From the NCBI RefSeq assembly GCF_900104225.1, contig NZ_FNJK01000009.1, forward strand, positions 1-44,837: a DNA stretch of 44,837 nt, in the 5' to 3' direction. A program made the translations under genes and the position numbers. Each line of letters starts with the position of its first letter. Position 1 is the first letter of the stretch. This document shows, one piece after another, positions 35,968 through 44,738 of the stretch. Below the pieces are notes generated by a model. The model was not told the DNA's origin. It saw only the letters and a list, made by a program, of their open reading frames with translations, and did no database searches. This DNA comes from Streptococcus equinus (GTDB taxonomy: Bacteria > Bacillota > Bacilli > Lactobacillales > Streptococcaceae).

Positions 35968-36144
35968 GTCGATGATATAAGAAACCAGACTGAACTAGCC
36001 AAAGTGGTAAGTTGTTTTAACAATTTTCTGCTTGGCACCGTTCATGATGGGTTCAAGAATATTGCTTGAACAAAATTAAGCCCTAGGGCTACATTAACTA
36101 GCAAGTGAACACATTCAAACTACTAGTAAGAGGAGAATATATAA
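35968..36144 (+). promoter_or_regulatory. Structured 177-nt spacer before rpsH
   Basis: Long for this operon and rich in inverted repeats: GTTCAAG (36051-36057) with CTTGAAC (36065-36071), the perfect palindrome AGCCCTAGGGCT (36079-36090), and a longer-range GAAC/GTTC plus GCCAA/TTGGC pairing between about 35992 and 36042. No promoter consensus or T-run seen. In E. coli, S8 represses this operon by binding mRNA; a similar role here is only a guess. Confidence 0.5.
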
Positions 36145-36543
36145 ATGGTTATGACTGACCCAATTGCAGACTTTTTGACACGCATTCGTAACGCTAACCA
36201 AGCAAAACACGAAGTGCTTGAAGTACCTGCATCAAATATCAAAAAAGGGATTGCTGAAATCCTTAAACGCGAAGGTTTCGTGAAAAACGTTGAAGTTATC
36301 GAAGACGATAAACAAGGTATCATCCGTGTATTCCTTAAATACGGACAAAACGGTGAACGTGTTATCACTAACTTGAAACGTATTTCTAAACCAGGTCTTC
36401 GTGTTTACGCAAAACGTGAAGATGTTCCTAAAGTTCTTAACGGACTTGGAATTGCAATCATCTCTACATCAGAAGGTCTTTTGACTGACAAAGAAGCTCG
36501 TCAAAAGAACGTTGGTGGAGAAGTTATTGCTTACGTTTGGTAA
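36145..36543 (+). CDS. rpsH: 30S ribosomal protein S8
   Basis: A 132-residue central-domain 16S-binding protein. It starts [22 protein letters not shown] and ends with [20 protein letters not shown], the standard C-terminus. AAGAGGAG precedes the ATG. Gaps on both sides (177 and 142 nt) are much larger than elsewhere in the operon. Confidence 0.97.
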   Translation: MVMTDPIADFLTRIRNANQAKHEVLEVPASNIKKGIAEILKREGFVKNVEVIEDDKQGIIRVFLKYGQNGERVITNLKRISKPGLRVYAKREDVPKVLNGLGIAIISTSEGLLTDKEARQKNVGGEVIAYVW

Positions 36544-36685
36544 GATAAAGACTTTACTTCAATTTTCATTGAGGAAAGTTTCTTACTTGAAATAATGGAC
36601 TATAATACAGCTACTGTATATTAGTCGCCCCGTGAAAACTCGTCGCTTTGTGCGGCTTGACAATTTAACAGGAGAAAATAAAACT
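36544..36685 (+). other. 142-nt spacer between rpsH and rplF
   Basis: Contains TATAAT (36601-36606) without a good -35, a small TACAG-CTA-CTGTA hairpin just after it, and GTCGC-TTTGT-GCGGC (36642-36656). An internal promoter is possible but weakly supported. Confidence 0.4.
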
Positions 36686-37222
36686 ATGTCACGTATTGGT
36701 AATAAAGTTATCAACTTGCCTGCTGGTGTAGAAGTTACTAACAACAACAACGTAGTAACTGTTAAAGGACCTAAAGGCGAACTCACTCGTGAGTTTAACA
36801 AAAACATTGAAATCAAAGTTGAAGGAACTGAAGTTTCACTTCACCGTCCAAACGACTCAAAAGAAATGAAAACAATCCATGGTACAGCTCGTGCTAACTT
36901 GAACAACATGGTAATTGGTGTTTCTGAAGGTTTCAAAAAAGAACTTGAAATGCGCGGGGTTGGTTACCGTGCACAACTTCAAGGTTCAAAACTTGTACTT
37001 TCTGTAGGTAAATCTCACCAAGACGAAGTAGAAGCTCCAGAAGGAATTTCATTTGAAGTACCATCTGCAACTTCAATCGTCGTTAACGGTATCAGCAAAG
37101 AAGTTGTTGGTCAAACAGCTGCTTACATCCGTAGCCTTCGTGCTCCAGAACCTTACAAAGGTAAAGGTATCCGTTACGTTGGTGAATACGTACGTCGTAA
37201 AGAAGGTAAAACAGGTAAATAA
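36686..37222 (+). CDS. rplF: 50S ribosomal protein L6
   Basis: A 178-residue protein near the factor-binding site, made of two similar domains. It starts [17 protein letters not shown] and contains the C-terminal motif [28 protein letters not shown] 36686 has CAGGAG upstream; the in-frame extension to 36632 is rejected. rplR follows after 107 nt. Confidence 0.96.
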   Translation: MSRIGNKVINLPAGVEVTNNNNVVTVKGPKGELTREFNKNIEIKVEGTEVSLHRPNDSKEMKTIHGTARANLNNMVIGVSEGFKKELEMRGVGYRAQLQGSKLVLSVGKSHQDEVEAPEGISFEVPSATSIVVNGISKEVVGQTAAYIRSLRAPEPYKGKGIRYVGEYVRRKEGKTGK

Positions 37223-37239
37223 TAGTTTATGGGATGTCT

Positions 37240-37303
37240 TGCGAGATTTATTCTCGCAGAACTCATATGCTAACATTTATAAAAATAATGTCGTTTTGAC
37301 ATT
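37240..37303 (+). other. Two hairpins in the rplF-rplR spacer
   Basis: TGCGAGA (37240-37246) with TCTCGCA (37252-37258), and AATGTC (37287-37292) with GACATT (37298-37303). No T-run long enough for a terminator. Confidence 0.65.
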
Positions 37304-37329
37304 AATCAATTAATTAAGAGGTGAAAATT

Positions 37330-37686
37330 GTGATTTCGAAACCAGATAAAAACAAAATCCGCCAAAAACGCCACCGTCGCGTTCGCGGTAAACTCTCTGG
37401 AACTGCTGATCGCCCACGTTTGAACGTTTTCCGTTCTAATACAGGCATCTACGCTCAAGTTATTGATGACGTAGCGGGTGTAACGCTCGCAAGTGCATCA
37501 ACTCTTGATAAAGAAGTTTCTAAAGGAACTAAAACAGAACAAGCCGTTGTTGTCGGTAAACTTGTTGCTGAACGCGCAGTAGCTAAAGGTATTTCTGAAG
37601 TGGTGTTTGACCGCGGTGGATATCTCTATCACGGACGTGTTAAAGCTTTGGCTGACTCAGCTCGTGAAAACGGATTGAAATTCTAA
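37330..37686 (+). CDS. rplR: 50S ribosomal protein L18
   Basis: A 118-residue 5S-rRNA-binding protein. GTG 37330 is chosen because the Shine-Dalgarno AAGAGGTG (37315-37322) lies 7 nt before it and the product then starts [20 protein letters not shown] as in other streptococci; GTG 37321 is part of that Shine-Dalgarno. rpsE follows after 18 nt. Confidence 0.95.
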   Translation: MISKPDKNKIRQKRHRRVRGKLSGTADRPRLNVFRSNTGIYAQVIDDVAGVTLASASTLDKEVSKGTKTEQAVVVGKLVAERAVAKGISEVVFDRGGYLYHGRVKALADSARENGLKF

Positions 37687-37704
37687 TAGGGAGGACACTT
37701 AATA

Positions 37705-38199
37705 ATGGCATTTAAAGATAATGCAGTTGAACTTGAAGAACGCGTTGTTGCGATCAACCGTGTTACAAAAGTTGTTAAAGGTGGACGTCGTCTTCGCTTT
37801 GCTGCTCTTGTAGTTGTTGGTGACCGTAATGGTCGTGTAGGTTTCGGTACTGGTAAAGCTCAAGAAGTACCAGAAGCTATTCGTAAAGCTGTTGAAGACG
37901 CTAAGAAAAACTTGATCGAAGTACCTATGGTTGGTACAACAATTCCTCACGAAGTTCGTTCAGAATTTGGTGGAGCTAAAGTATTGTTGAAACCTGCTGT
38001 AGAAGGTGCTGGGGTTGCCGCTGGTGGTGCTGTACGTGCCGTCATCGAATTGGCTGGTGTTGCAGATGTTACATCTAAATCACTTGGCTCAAACACTCCA
38101 ATCAACATCGTTCGTGCAACTGTTGAAGGTTTGAAACAACTTAAACGTGCAGAAGAAGTTGCTGCTCTTCGCGGTATTTCAGTTTCTGATTTAGCATAA
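37705..38199 (+). CDS. rpsE: 30S ribosomal protein S5
   Basis: A 164-residue protein at the decoding centre and mRNA entry. It shows [20 protein letters not shown] in the dsRNA-binding domain and [20 protein letters not shown]. The loop linked to spectinomycin resistance appears normal. rpmD follows after 14 nt. Confidence 0.97.
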   Translation: MAFKDNAVELEERVVAINRVTKVVKGGRRLRFAALVVVGDRNGRVGFGTGKAQEVPEAIRKAVEDAKKNLIEVPMVGTTIPHEVRSEFGGAKVLLKPAVEGAGVAAGGAVRAVIELAGVADVTSKSLGSNTPINIVRATVEGLKQLKRAEEVAALRGISVSDLA

Positions 38200-38213
38200 G
38201 AAAGGGGATAATA

Positions 38214-38396
38214 ATGGCTCAAATTAAAATTACTTTGACTAAGTCTCCAATCGGACGCATTCCTGCACAACGTAAAACAGTTGCTGCTCTTGGACTTGGT
38301 AAATTACATAGCTCAGTTGTCAAAGAAGATACTCCAGCTATCCGTGGAATGATTACTTCAGTTTCACACTTGGTAACTGTTGAAGATGTTAAATAA
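38214..38396 (+). CDS. rpmD: 50S ribosomal protein L30
   Basis: A 60-residue protein of usual length, starting [21 protein letters not shown] and ending VTVEDVK. AAAGGGG precedes the ATG. It is followed by a 140-nt spacer with two long hairpins before rplO, where the genes are usually close. Confidence 0.97.
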   Translation: MAQIKITLTKSPIGRIPAQRKTVAALGLGKLHSSVVKEDTPAIRGMITSVSHLVTVEDVK

Positions 38397-38416
38397 TTAA
38401 CATTAAATAAATTTTA

Positions 38417-38501
38417 GGTTTAAGTCGCAAGGGATACTCTTGCGACTTAAACTAGATATAGTATAGGCGAGTTTCTATGGGGAGTCCTTTCCCCTCATAG
38501 A
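38417..38501 (+). other. Two long hairpins in the rpmD-rplO spacer
   Basis: A perfect 14-bp stem pairs 38418-38431 (GTTTAAGTCGCAAG) with 38439-38452 across a 7-nt loop. A second stem pairs CTATG (38475-38479) and GGGA with TCCC and CATAG (38496-38500). Neither has a T-run; the first is AT/GC balanced and could be an RNase III or pausing site. Confidence 0.75.
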
Positions 38502-38536
38502 GGCGCTAGCATTTTACAAATAAGGAGAAAATAATA

Positions 38537-38977
38537 ATGAAACTTCATGAACTTAAACCTGCTGAAGGTTCTCGTAAAGTACGTAACCGTGTAGGTCGTG
38601 GTACATCATCTGGTAACGGTAAAACTGCAGGACGCGGTCAAAAAGGTCAAAAAGCTCGTAGTGGTGGTAAAGTACGTCTTGGTTTTGAAGGTGGACAAAC
38701 TCCATTGTTCCGTCGTATGCCAAAACGTGGTTTCTTGAACATCAACGCTAAAGAATACGCTCTTGTAAACCTTGATCAACTTAACGTTTTCGAAGATGGT
38801 ACAGAAGTAACACCAGTTGTTCTTAAAGAAGCTGGAATCATTCGTGCTGAAAAATCAGGTGTTAAAGTTCTTGGTAACGGCGAATTGACTAAAAAATTGA
38901 CTGTTAAAGCAGCTAAATTCTCTAAATCTGCTGAAGCAGCTATCACTGCAAAAGGTGGTTCAATCGAAGTCATCTAA
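38537..38977 (+). CDS. rplO: 50S ribosomal protein L15
   Basis: A 146-residue late-assembly protein. It has the glycine-rich basic N-terminal stretch [20 protein letters not shown] and [24 protein letters not shown] precedes ATG 38537. secY follows after 16 nt with AAGGAGG. Confidence 0.97.
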   Translation: MKLHELKPAEGSRKVRNRVGRGTSSGNGKTAGRGQKGQKARSGGKVRLGFEGGQTPLFRRMPKRGFLNINAKEYALVNLDQLNVFEDGTEVTPVVLKEAGIIRAEKSGVKVLGNGELTKKLTVKAAKFSKSAEAAITAKGGSIEVI

Positions 38978-38993
38978 TTAAGGAGGACTCGGT

Positions 38994-40298
38994 ATGTTCT
39001 TTAAATTACTTAAAGATGCACTAAAGGTAAAAAATGTTAGAAATAAAATTTTCTTTACACTTTTTATCATCTTTGTTTTCCGTGTTGGAACACATATTAC
39101 TGTGCCAGGTATCAATGCTAAGAGTCTTGATCAACTAGGTGAGCTTCCCTTTCTAAATATGTTGAACCTTGTTTCTGGTAATGCTATGAGTAACTTCTCT
39201 GTATTCTCAATGGGTGTTAGCCCGTACATCACAGCATCTATCATTGTTCAACTGTTGCAAATGGATATTTTACCTAAGTTTGTTGAGTGGAGCAAACAAG
39301 GTGAAGTTGGACGTCGTAAGTTAAATCAGGCGACTCGCTATATTTCCCTTGTCTTAGCTTTTATTCAATCAATCGGGATTACAGCAGGTTTTAATACTTT
39401 ATCAAGTATTGCATTGGTGTCAACACCAAATGTTAAAACTTACATTTTAATTGGTGCCTTGCTAACTACCGGTAGTATGATTGTGACATGGCTCGGTGAA
39501 CAAATCACCGACAAAGGTTTCGGGAATGGTGTTTCAATGATTATCTTCGCAGGTATCATTTCATCAATTCCAAATGCTATTTCAACAATCTATGAAGATT
39601 TCTTTGTAAACGTTCGTTCAAGTGATTTAATATCTTCATATATCTTCGTAGCTTTGTTAATAGTAGCTGTATTGGCAATTGTGTTCTTTACAACCTTTGT
39701 CCAACAAGCAGAATATAAAATTCCAATCCAATATACAAAGCTTGTTCAAGGTGCACCAACAAGTTCTTATCTTCCTTTAAAAATTAATCCGGCTGGCGTC
39801 ATTCCCGTTATATTTGCCAGCTCGATTACAACGATTCCAAGTACGATTATTCCGTTGATTTCAAATGGACATGATATTCCTTGGCTTACAACTCTAGAAT
39901 CATACTTGAATTACCAAACACCGATCGGAATGGTAATTTACGCAGTACTAATTATTTTATTCTCATTCTTCTATACTTTTGTTCAAGTTAATCCTGAAAA
40001 AACAGCAGAAAACTTGCAAAAAGGTGCGTCATATATTCCTAGTGTTCGACCTGGACGCGAAACAGAAGAATATCTTTCTTCACTATTGAAGAAATTAGCT
40101 ACTGTAGGTTCAATATTCTTGGCGTTTATTTCATTAACACCAATTATTGCACAACAAGCTATGAATTTATCTAGCAGTATTGCCCTTGGAGGAACAAGTC
40201 TTCTTATCTTGATTTCAACAGGCATTGAAGGAATGAAACAACTTGAAGGTTATCTCTTGAAGAGACAGTATGTTGGTTTCATGAACACAGCAGAATAG
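38994..40298 (+). CDS. secY: Protein translocase subunit SecY
   Basis: The 434-residue channel subunit of the SecYEG translocon, with ten predicted membrane helices. The first helix follows VRNKIFFTLFIIFVFRVG, the plug region GNAMSNFSVFSMGVSPYI and the SecA-binding loop FVQQAEYKIPIQYTKL and PSVRPGRETEEYL are clear. Codon use shifts here toward more T/A-ending codons than in the neighbouring ribosomal genes, fitting lower expression of membrane genes. A hairpin with a T-rich tail follows the stop. Confidence 0.97.
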   Translation: MFFKLLKDALKVKNVRNKIFFTLFIIFVFRVGTHITVPGINAKSLDQLGELPFLNMLNLVSGNAMSNFSVFSMGVSPYITASIIVQLLQMDILPKFVEWSKQGEVGRRKLNQATRYISLVLAFIQSIGITAGFNTLSSIALVSTPNVKTYILIGALLTTGSMIVTWLGEQITDKGFGNGVSMIIFAGIISSIPNAISTIYEDFFVNVRSSDLISSYIFVALLIVAVLAIVFFTTFVQQAEYKIPIQYTKLVQGAPTSSYLPLKINPAGVIPVIFASSITTIPSTIIPLISNGHDIPWLTTLESYLNYQTPIGMVIYAVLIILFSFFYTFVQVNPEKTAENLQKGASYIPSVRPGRETEEYLSSLLKKLATVGSIFLAFISLTPIIAQQAMNLSSSIALGGTSLLILISTGIEGMKQLEGYLLKRQYVGFMNTAE

Positions 40299-40303
40299 AA
40301 TAT

Positions 40304-40337
40304 AGGTTGACCTAGTCAACCTTTCTATTTTGTTTTT
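40304..40337 (+). terminator. Terminator or attenuator between secY and adk
   Basis: AGGTTGAC (40304-40311) and GTCAACCT (40315-40322) form a tight stem with a 3-nt loop, followed by TTCTATTTTGTTTTT. Likely partial termination, since adk has no clear promoter of its own. Confidence 0.7.
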
Positions 40338-40344
40338 GAATAAG

Positions 40345-40364
40345 TTTAGCACTTCGGTGTTAAA
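40345..40364 (+). other. UUCG hairpin upstream of adk
   Basis: TTTAGCAC and GTGTTAAA pair around TTCG (40353-40356), 31 nt before the adk start codon. Confidence 0.65.
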
Positions 40365-40394
40365 TTTATTTAAAAATAAAATAAGGAGAGTATC

Positions 40395-41051
40395 ATGAAT
40401 CTTTTAATCATGGGTTTACCAGGTGCTGGTAAAGGGACTCAAGCAGCAAAAATCGTTGAAGAATTCGGCGTTGCACACATTTCTACCGGAGATATGTTCC
40501 GTGCTGCAATGGCAAACAAAACTGAAATGGGTGTTCTTGCTAAATCATTCATCGATAAAGGTGAACTTGTACCTGACGAAGTAACTAACGGTATTGTTAA
40601 AGAACGTTTGGCGCAAGCTGATATCGCTGAAAAAGGTTTCTTGCTTGATGGTTACCCACGTACTATCGAACAAGCACATGCTTTGGATGAAACACTTAAA
40701 AATTTGGATCTTAAATTAGACGGTGTTATTAACATTGATGTTAATCCAGACAGCTTGATTGAACGCTTATCTGGCCGCTTTATTTGCCGTTCTTGTGGAG
40801 CAACATACCACAAAGTATTCAATCCAACAAAAGTTGAAGGAACTTGTGATGCATGTGGCGGACACGAATTCTACCAACGTGAAGATGACAAACCTGAAAC
40901 TGTAAAACGTCGTCTTGATGTTAATATTGCTCAAGGTGCACCAATCATTGAACACTATCGTAAAGCTGGTATTGTTTTTGATATTCAAGGTAACCAAGAC
41001 ATCAATGATGTATTTGCTGACATTGAAAAAGCAATCTCATCATTAAAATAA
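40395..41051 (+). CDS. adk: Adenylate kinase
   Basis: Interconverts ATP plus AMP and two ADP. The 218-residue long form has the P-loop GLPGAGKGT (7-15), the AMP-site [10 protein letters not shown], and a LID domain with two cysteine pairs, C131/C134 and C151/C154 (CRSC, CDAC), consistent with a structural zinc. AAGGAGAG precedes the ATG. As in other Firmicutes it lies between secY and infA. Confidence 0.97.
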   Translation: MNLLIMGLPGAGKGTQAAKIVEEFGVAHISTGDMFRAAMANKTEMGVLAKSFIDKGELVPDEVTNGIVKERLAQADIAEKGFLLDGYPRTIEQAHALDETLKNLDLKLDGVINIDVNPDSLIERLSGRFICRSCGATYHKVFNPTKVEGTCDACGGHEFYQREDDKPETVKRRLDVNIAQGAPIIEHYRKAGIVFDIQGNQDINDVFADIEKAISSLK

Positions 41052-41060
41052 TTTAAGAGT

Positions 41061-41095
41061 TTCTACTTGCACAAGTAGAAGAGTCGTGATATAAT
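41061..41095 (+). promoter_or_regulatory. Internal promoter of infA-rplQ with an overlapping palindrome
   Basis: TTGCAC (41067-41072), 17-bp spacer, TGA-TATAAT (-10 at 41090-41095). The 9-bp arms TTCTACTTG (41061-41069) and CAAGTAGAA (41072-41080) are a perfect inverted repeat centred on the -35, like a repressor operator; as RNA it could also be the 3' hairpin of the adk message, though it has no T-run. Confidence 0.75.
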
Positions 41096-41168
41096 AGGCT
41101 AGTCTGGCTTATAATTGTTACCTCTGTGCTCAGAGGACATCAAATCGAAATTTAGGGGGTACTTTTGC

Positions 41169-41387
41169 GTGGCAAAAGAAGATGTGATTGAAATTGAAGG
41201 TAAAGTTGTTGAGACGATGCCTAATGCTATGTTTACTGTTGAATTAGAAAATGGACACCAAATCTTGGCAACTGTATCAGGAAAAATCCGTAAAAACTAC
41301 ATTCGTATTTTGGTAGGTGACCGTGTTACTGTTGAAATGAGTCCGTACGATTTAACACGTGGACGTATCACATACCGCTTTAAATAA
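41169..41387 (+). CDS. infA: Translation initiation factor IF-1
   Basis: A 72-residue OB-fold protein that binds the 30S A site with IF-2 and IF-3. It starts at GTG 41169 ([19 protein letters not shown]), after AGGGGGT, and ends RGRITYRFK. An in-frame extension from 41115 is rejected. A promoter lies at 41067-41095, so this gene and those after it can be transcribed separately from the spc genes. Confidence 0.96.
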
Positions 41388-41413
41388 TCGAAATAATTGG
41401 AGGGATTAAAAAA

Positions 41414-41530
41414 ATGAAGGTAAGACCATCAGTTAAACCAATTTGCGAATACTGTAAAGTTATTCGTCGTAACGGTCGTGTTATGGTAATTTGTCCATCA
41501 AATCCAAAACACAAACAACGTCAAGGATAA
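41414..41530 (+). CDS. rpmJ: 50S ribosomal protein L36
   Basis: A 38-residue protein starting [19 protein letters not shown] and ending [10 protein letters not shown]. Residues C11, C14, C27 and H33 make the zinc site of the C+ form of L36. GGAGGG precedes ATG 41414. rpsM follows after 17 nt. Confidence 0.96.
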   Translation: MKVRPSVKPICEYCKVIRRNGRVMVICPSNPKHKQRQG

Positions 41531-41547
41531 TATAGAAAGGAGAAAAA

Positions 41548-41913
41548 ATGGCTCGTATTGCTGGAGTTGATATTCCAAATGAAAAACGTGTAGTAATTTC
41601 ACTTACTTATGTATATGGTATCGGTCTTGCAACTTCTAAGAAAATCTTAGCAGCTGCTGGTGTTTCTGAAGACATCCGTGTTAAAGATTTGACATCAGAT
41701 CAAGAAGATGCTATCCGTCGTGAAGTTGATGCAATTAAAGTTGAAGGTGACCTTCGTCGTGAAGTGAACATGAACATCAAACGTTTGATGGAAATTGGTT
41801 CATACCGTGGTATTCGTCACCGTCGTGGACTTCCTGTCCGTGGTCAAAACACTAAAAATAACGCTCGCACTCGTAAAGGTAAAGCTGTTGCGATTGCTGG
41901 TAAGAAAAAATAA
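41548..41913 (+). CDS. rpsM: 30S ribosomal protein S13
   Basis: A 121-residue protein of the 30S head that contacts L5 and tRNA. It starts [19 protein letters not shown] and has the basic C-terminal tail [26 protein letters not shown] lies before the ATG. rpsK follows after 17 nt. Confidence 0.97.
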   Translation: MARIAGVDIPNEKRVVISLTYVYGIGLATSKKILAAAGVSEDIRVKDLTSDQEDAIRREVDAIKVEGDLRREVNMNIKRLMEIGSYRGIRHRRGLPVRGQNTKNNARTRKGKAVAIAGKKK

Positions 41914-41930
41914 AATAGGAGGTAAAAAAA

Positions 41931-42314
41931 TTGGCTAAACCAACACGTAAACGTCGTGTGAAAAAGAACATCGAATCTGGTGTTGCTCATATTCACGCTA
42001 CATTCAATAACACTATTGTTATGATTACAGATGTGCACGGTAATGCAATTGCTTGGTCATCAGCTGGTGCTCTTGGATTCAAAGGTTCTCGTAAATCTAC
42101 TCCATTCGCTGCACAAATGGCTGCTGAAGCTGCTGCTAAATCTGCACAAGAACATGGTCTTAAAACTGTTGAAGTTACTGTAAAAGGTCCTGGTTCAGGT
42201 CGTGAGTCTGCTATTCGTGCTCTTGCTGCTGCTGGTCTTGAAGTGACTTCAATCCGTGACGTTACTCCTGTGCCACACAATGGTGCTCGTCCTCCAAAAC
42301 GTCGTCGTGTGTAA
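41931..42314 (+). CDS. rpsK: 30S ribosomal protein S11
   Basis: A 127-residue platform protein at the mRNA exit channel. TTG 41931 is the start ([15 protein letters not shown]), preceded by TAGGAGG. It contains [20 protein letters not shown] and ends PPKRRRV. rpoA follows after 48 nt. Confidence 0.97.
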   Translation: MAKPTRKRRVKKNIESGVAHIHATFNNTIVMITDVHGNAIAWSSAGALGFKGSRKSTPFAAQMAAEAAAKSAQEHGLKTVEVTVKGPGSGRESAIRALAAAGLEVTSIRDVTPVPHNGARPPKRRRV

Positions 42315-42362
42315 TCATAATTGTTAATAGTACACAAGATTCGTTTCGAGGGAGTATAATAA

Positions 42363-43301
42363 ATGATTGAGTTTGAAAAACCAATAATAACAAAAATTGA
42401 TGAAAATAAAGATTACGGCAGATTTGTCATCGAACCACTTGAACGTGGATACGGGACAACTCTAGGTAATTCTCTTCGTCGTGTACTCTTGTCTTCACTC
42501 CCAGGTGCGGCAGTAACATCAATTAAAATTGATGGAGTACTCCACGAATTTGACACTATTCCAGGTGTACGCGAAGATGTTATGCAAATCATCCTTAATA
42601 TTAAAGGACTTGCAGTAAAATCTTATGTTGATGATGAAAAAATTATCGAACTTGATGTTGAAGGTCCAGCAGAAGTTACTGCAGGAGATATTTTAACAGA
42701 TAGCGATGTTGAAATCGTCAACCCAGACCACTATCTCTTTACAATCGCTGAAGGACACAGTTTGAAAGCTACAATGACTGTTGCTAAAAAACGTGGTTAC
42801 GTTCCAGCAGAAGGTAATAAAAAAGAAGATGCTCCAGTGGGAACATTGGCTGTAGACTCTATCTACACACCAGTGAAAAAAGTTAATTATCAAGTTGAAC
42901 CTGCTCGCGTAGGTAGCAATGATGGCTTTGATAAATTAACAATCGAAATCATGACAAATGGCACAATCATTCCTGAAGATGCTTTAGGTCTATCTGCACG
43001 CGTTTTGATTGAACACTTGAATTTGTTTACTGACCTTACTGAAGTGGCTAAAAACACTGATGTGATGAAAGAAACAGAAAAAGTTAACGATGAAAAAGTG
43101 CTTGACCGTACTATCGAAGAACTTGATTTGTCAGTCCGCTCATATAACTGTCTTAAACGTGCAGGTATCAATACTGTATTTGATTTGACAGAAAAAACTG
43201 AGCCTGAAATGATGAAAGTCCGTAACCTTGGTCGTAAGAGCCTTGAAGAAGTTAAAGTTAAACTTGCTGATCTTGGACTCGGACTCAAAAACGATAAATA
43301 A
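42363..43301 (+). CDS. rpoA: RNA polymerase alpha subunit
   Basis: The 312-residue alpha subunit. The N-terminal assembly domain (residues 1-230) shows [20 protein letters not shown]; the C-terminal domain (about 245-312) shows [19 protein letters not shown] and [20 protein letters not shown] and binds UP elements and activators. GAGGGAG precedes the ATG. rplQ follows after 14 nt. Confidence 0.97.
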   Translation: MIEFEKPIITKIDENKDYGRFVIEPLERGYGTTLGNSLRRVLLSSLPGAAVTSIKIDGVLHEFDTIPGVREDVMQIILNIKGLAVKSYVDDEKIIELDVEGPAEVTAGDILTDSDVEIVNPDHYLFTIAEGHSLKATMTVAKKRGYVPAEGNKKEDAPVGTLAVDSIYTPVKKVNYQVEPARVGSNDGFDKLTIEIMTNGTIIPEDALGLSARVLIEHLNLFTDLTEVAKNTDVMKETEKVNDEKVLDRTIEELDLSVRSYNCLKRAGINTVFDLTEKTEPEMMKVRNLGRKSLEEVKVKLADLGLGLKNDK

Positions 43302-43315
43302 TATAGGAGGATAAA

Positions 43316-43702
43316 ATGGCTTACCGTAAACTAGGACGCACTAGCTCACAACGTAAAGCAATGCTTCGTGATTTGACAACAGATCTTTTGATTAACGAAT
43401 CTATTGTAACTACAGAAGCTCGTGCTAAAGAAATCCGCAAAACAGTTGAAAAAATGATTACTTTAGGTAAACGTGGTGATCTTCATGCTCGTCGTCAAGC
43501 TGCTGCTTTCGTTCGCAATGAAATTGCATCTGAAAACTTTGATGAAGCTACTGAAAAATACACTTCACAAACAGCACTTCAAAAACTTTTCGATGAAATC
43601 GCACCTCGTTACGCAGAACGCAACGGTGGATACACTCGTATTCTTAAAACTGAACCTCGCCGTGGTGATGCTGCTCCAATGGCAATCATTGAATTAGTAT
43701 AA
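43316..43702 (+). CDS. rplQ: 50S ribosomal protein L17
   Basis: A 128-residue tunnel-exit protein, the last gene of the alpha operon. It starts [20 protein letters not shown] and contains [27 protein letters not shown] precedes the ATG. A conserved RNA element and a long terminator follow. Confidence 0.97.
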   Translation: MAYRKLGRTSSQRKAMLRDLTTDLLINESIVTTEARAKEIRKTVEKMITLGKRGDLHARRQAAAFVRNEIASENFDEATEKYTSQTALQKLFDEIAPRYAERNGGYTRILKTEPRRGDAAPMAIIELV

Positions 43703-43714
43703 TTTTTATCAATT

Positions 43715-43812
43715 TTGTTGAGTGTTATGATGATGGAACTCTTGGGTTCTTAGTCTAGCTCTGGTCTACCGCTAGGGATTTTCCCTAGCGGGAACACTCA
43801 TCATATTGGTGA
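43715..43812 (+). ncRNA. L17 downstream element (structured 3' UTR RNA)
   Basis: An outer stem GAGTGTT (43720-43726) with AACACTC (43793-43799) encloses a small GAAC/GTTC hairpin (43736-43749) and a strong CCGCTAGGGA/TCCCTAGCGG hairpin (43769-43791). Position directly after rplQ in a streptococcus fits the Rfam L17 downstream element motif of Lactobacillales. Its role is unknown. Confidence 0.75.
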
Positions 43813-43818
43813 TTTAGT

Positions 43819-43876
43819 AACGCTTGTTTACGAAATGTCTCTAGATTAGAAACACTTCGTAAGCAGGCGTTTTTCT
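43819..43876 (+). terminator. Long terminator of the ribosomal-protein operon
   Basis: AACGCTTGTTTACGAA (43819-43834) pairs over 16 bp, two of them G-U, with TTCGTAAGCAGGCGTT (43856-43871). A TCTA/TAGA helix lies in the loop and a T-run follows. Confidence 0.9.
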
Positions 43877-44169
43877 ATTTCTATTATTCACTGTTATGCA
43901 AGATTATCTTAAAGGCTCAAAATCACATTTTTGATACATTTTAGTGTTTCACAAGAAATATGTGAGATAAATGTTTTAAAGGCGTTATATGGGCATTATA
44001 CAGGAATTTAGAGGCCCTTTATGAAAAAGCGACTAAATAGGGTATAAAATGGCCTTAAATGGCGTTTAAGCCCCCTTTGATTATGTAGTCACGTGTTTTT
44101 TAGTGTTTAGTTTAGATGCATGATAACTGATTAAAATATTTATTTCTTGAAATAGTGAGGTCTGATAAT
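43877..44169. other. AT-rich spacer without recognised genes
   Basis: About 290 nt with short repeats of the type TAAATGGC (near 44047-44066) and several GGCCCTTTA/AAGGGC-like segments. I see no convincing ORF, tRNA or promoter. It separates the ribosomal-protein operon from the rRNA promoter region. Confidence 0.5.
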
Positions 44170-44298
44170 ATGAAACTTGATGATTTGATAATCAAGATAG
44201 TTAAAGATATAAGTATAGAAATTGCTGGTTATTACCAAAAAAGGCTACATCGACGTGTTTGGCTAAATAAGCAGAGAAAGTTGTGGAGCAAATTTTGA
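44170..44298 (+). CDS. Possible 42-residue basic peptide, perhaps a gene remnant
   Basis: ATG 44170 has GTGAGG 9 nt upstream. The product begins MKLDDLIIKIVKDISIEIAG and ends WLNKQRKLWSKF. Another frame continues past its stop with a plausible coding stretch ending near 44383 (contains SLKSRTWKDESYHFIGIT), which suggests an older, longer gene broken by a frameshift. No recognised family. It may also be chance coding. Confidence 0.35.
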   Translation: MKLDDLIIKIVKDISIEIAGYYQKRLHRRVWLNKQRKLWSKF

Positions 44299-44444
44299 AT
44301 TGGAAGAAATGATATTGTCCTTAAAAAGTCGAACGTGGAAGGATGAAAGTTACCATTTTATTGGTATTACGACTATGATAAATTGATAAAAAGTAAGAGA
44401 AATAAGACAGAAAAGTTACTTTTTTGAACTTTAAAATATCAAAG

Positions 44445-44466
44445 AAAACCTACTATGACAGGTTTT
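44445..44466. terminator. Weak terminator-like hairpin upstream of the rRNA promoters
   Basis: AAAACCT (44445-44451) and AGGTTTT (44460-44466) with an 8-nt loop. Confidence 0.45.
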
Positions 44467-44510
44467 GTGACATTGTTACAAAAAAATATCAAAAAACTAT
44501 CAAAAAAGTG

Positions 44511-44539
44511 TTGACAGTGAAAGTTAAGTTTAGTATACT
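44511..44539 (+). promoter_or_regulatory. rRNA operon promoter P1
   Basis: TTGACA (44511-44516), 17 bp, TATACT (44534-44539). It is preceded by A-tract repeats of the type AAAAAATATC (44481-44508), a likely UP element. Confidence 0.88.
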
Positions 44540-44603
44540 AAATAAGCTGTTGTTTGAGGCAGCAAACATTTCAGAAGGCTTTAAAAAAACTTAAAAAAAG
44601 TTC

Positions 44604-44632
44604 TTGACAAAGCGTGATAGAAATGATAAACT
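44604..44632 (+). promoter_or_regulatory. rRNA operon promoter P2
   Basis: TTGACA (44604-44609), 17 bp, TGA-TAAACT (-10 at 44627-44632), with A-tracts just upstream. Confidence 0.85.
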
Positions 44633-44703
44633 AATATAGCTGTTGTCCGAGAGGATAGCGGTAACAAGTTTGAAACAAGTTTGAAAATTTCTTGAAAAAG
44701 GTG

Positions 44704-44732
44704 TTGACAACAAGTTTTAAATTTGATAGAAT
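44704..44732 (+). promoter_or_regulatory. rRNA operon promoter P3
   Basis: TTGACA (44704-44709), 17 bp, TGA-TAGAAT (-10 at 44727-44732). Confidence 0.85.
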
Positions 44733-44738
44733 ATAGAA

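Noticed and set aside
36578..36606. Internal promoter before rplF
   Set aside because: TATAAT is present but there is no -35 or extended -10; kept only as a note on the spacer.
44465..44481. Rex-like operator TTGTGA-N5-TTACAA before the rRNA promoters
   Set aside because: Spacing and right half differ from the Rex consensus, and control of rRNA by Rex is not expected; probably chance in an A/T-rich region.
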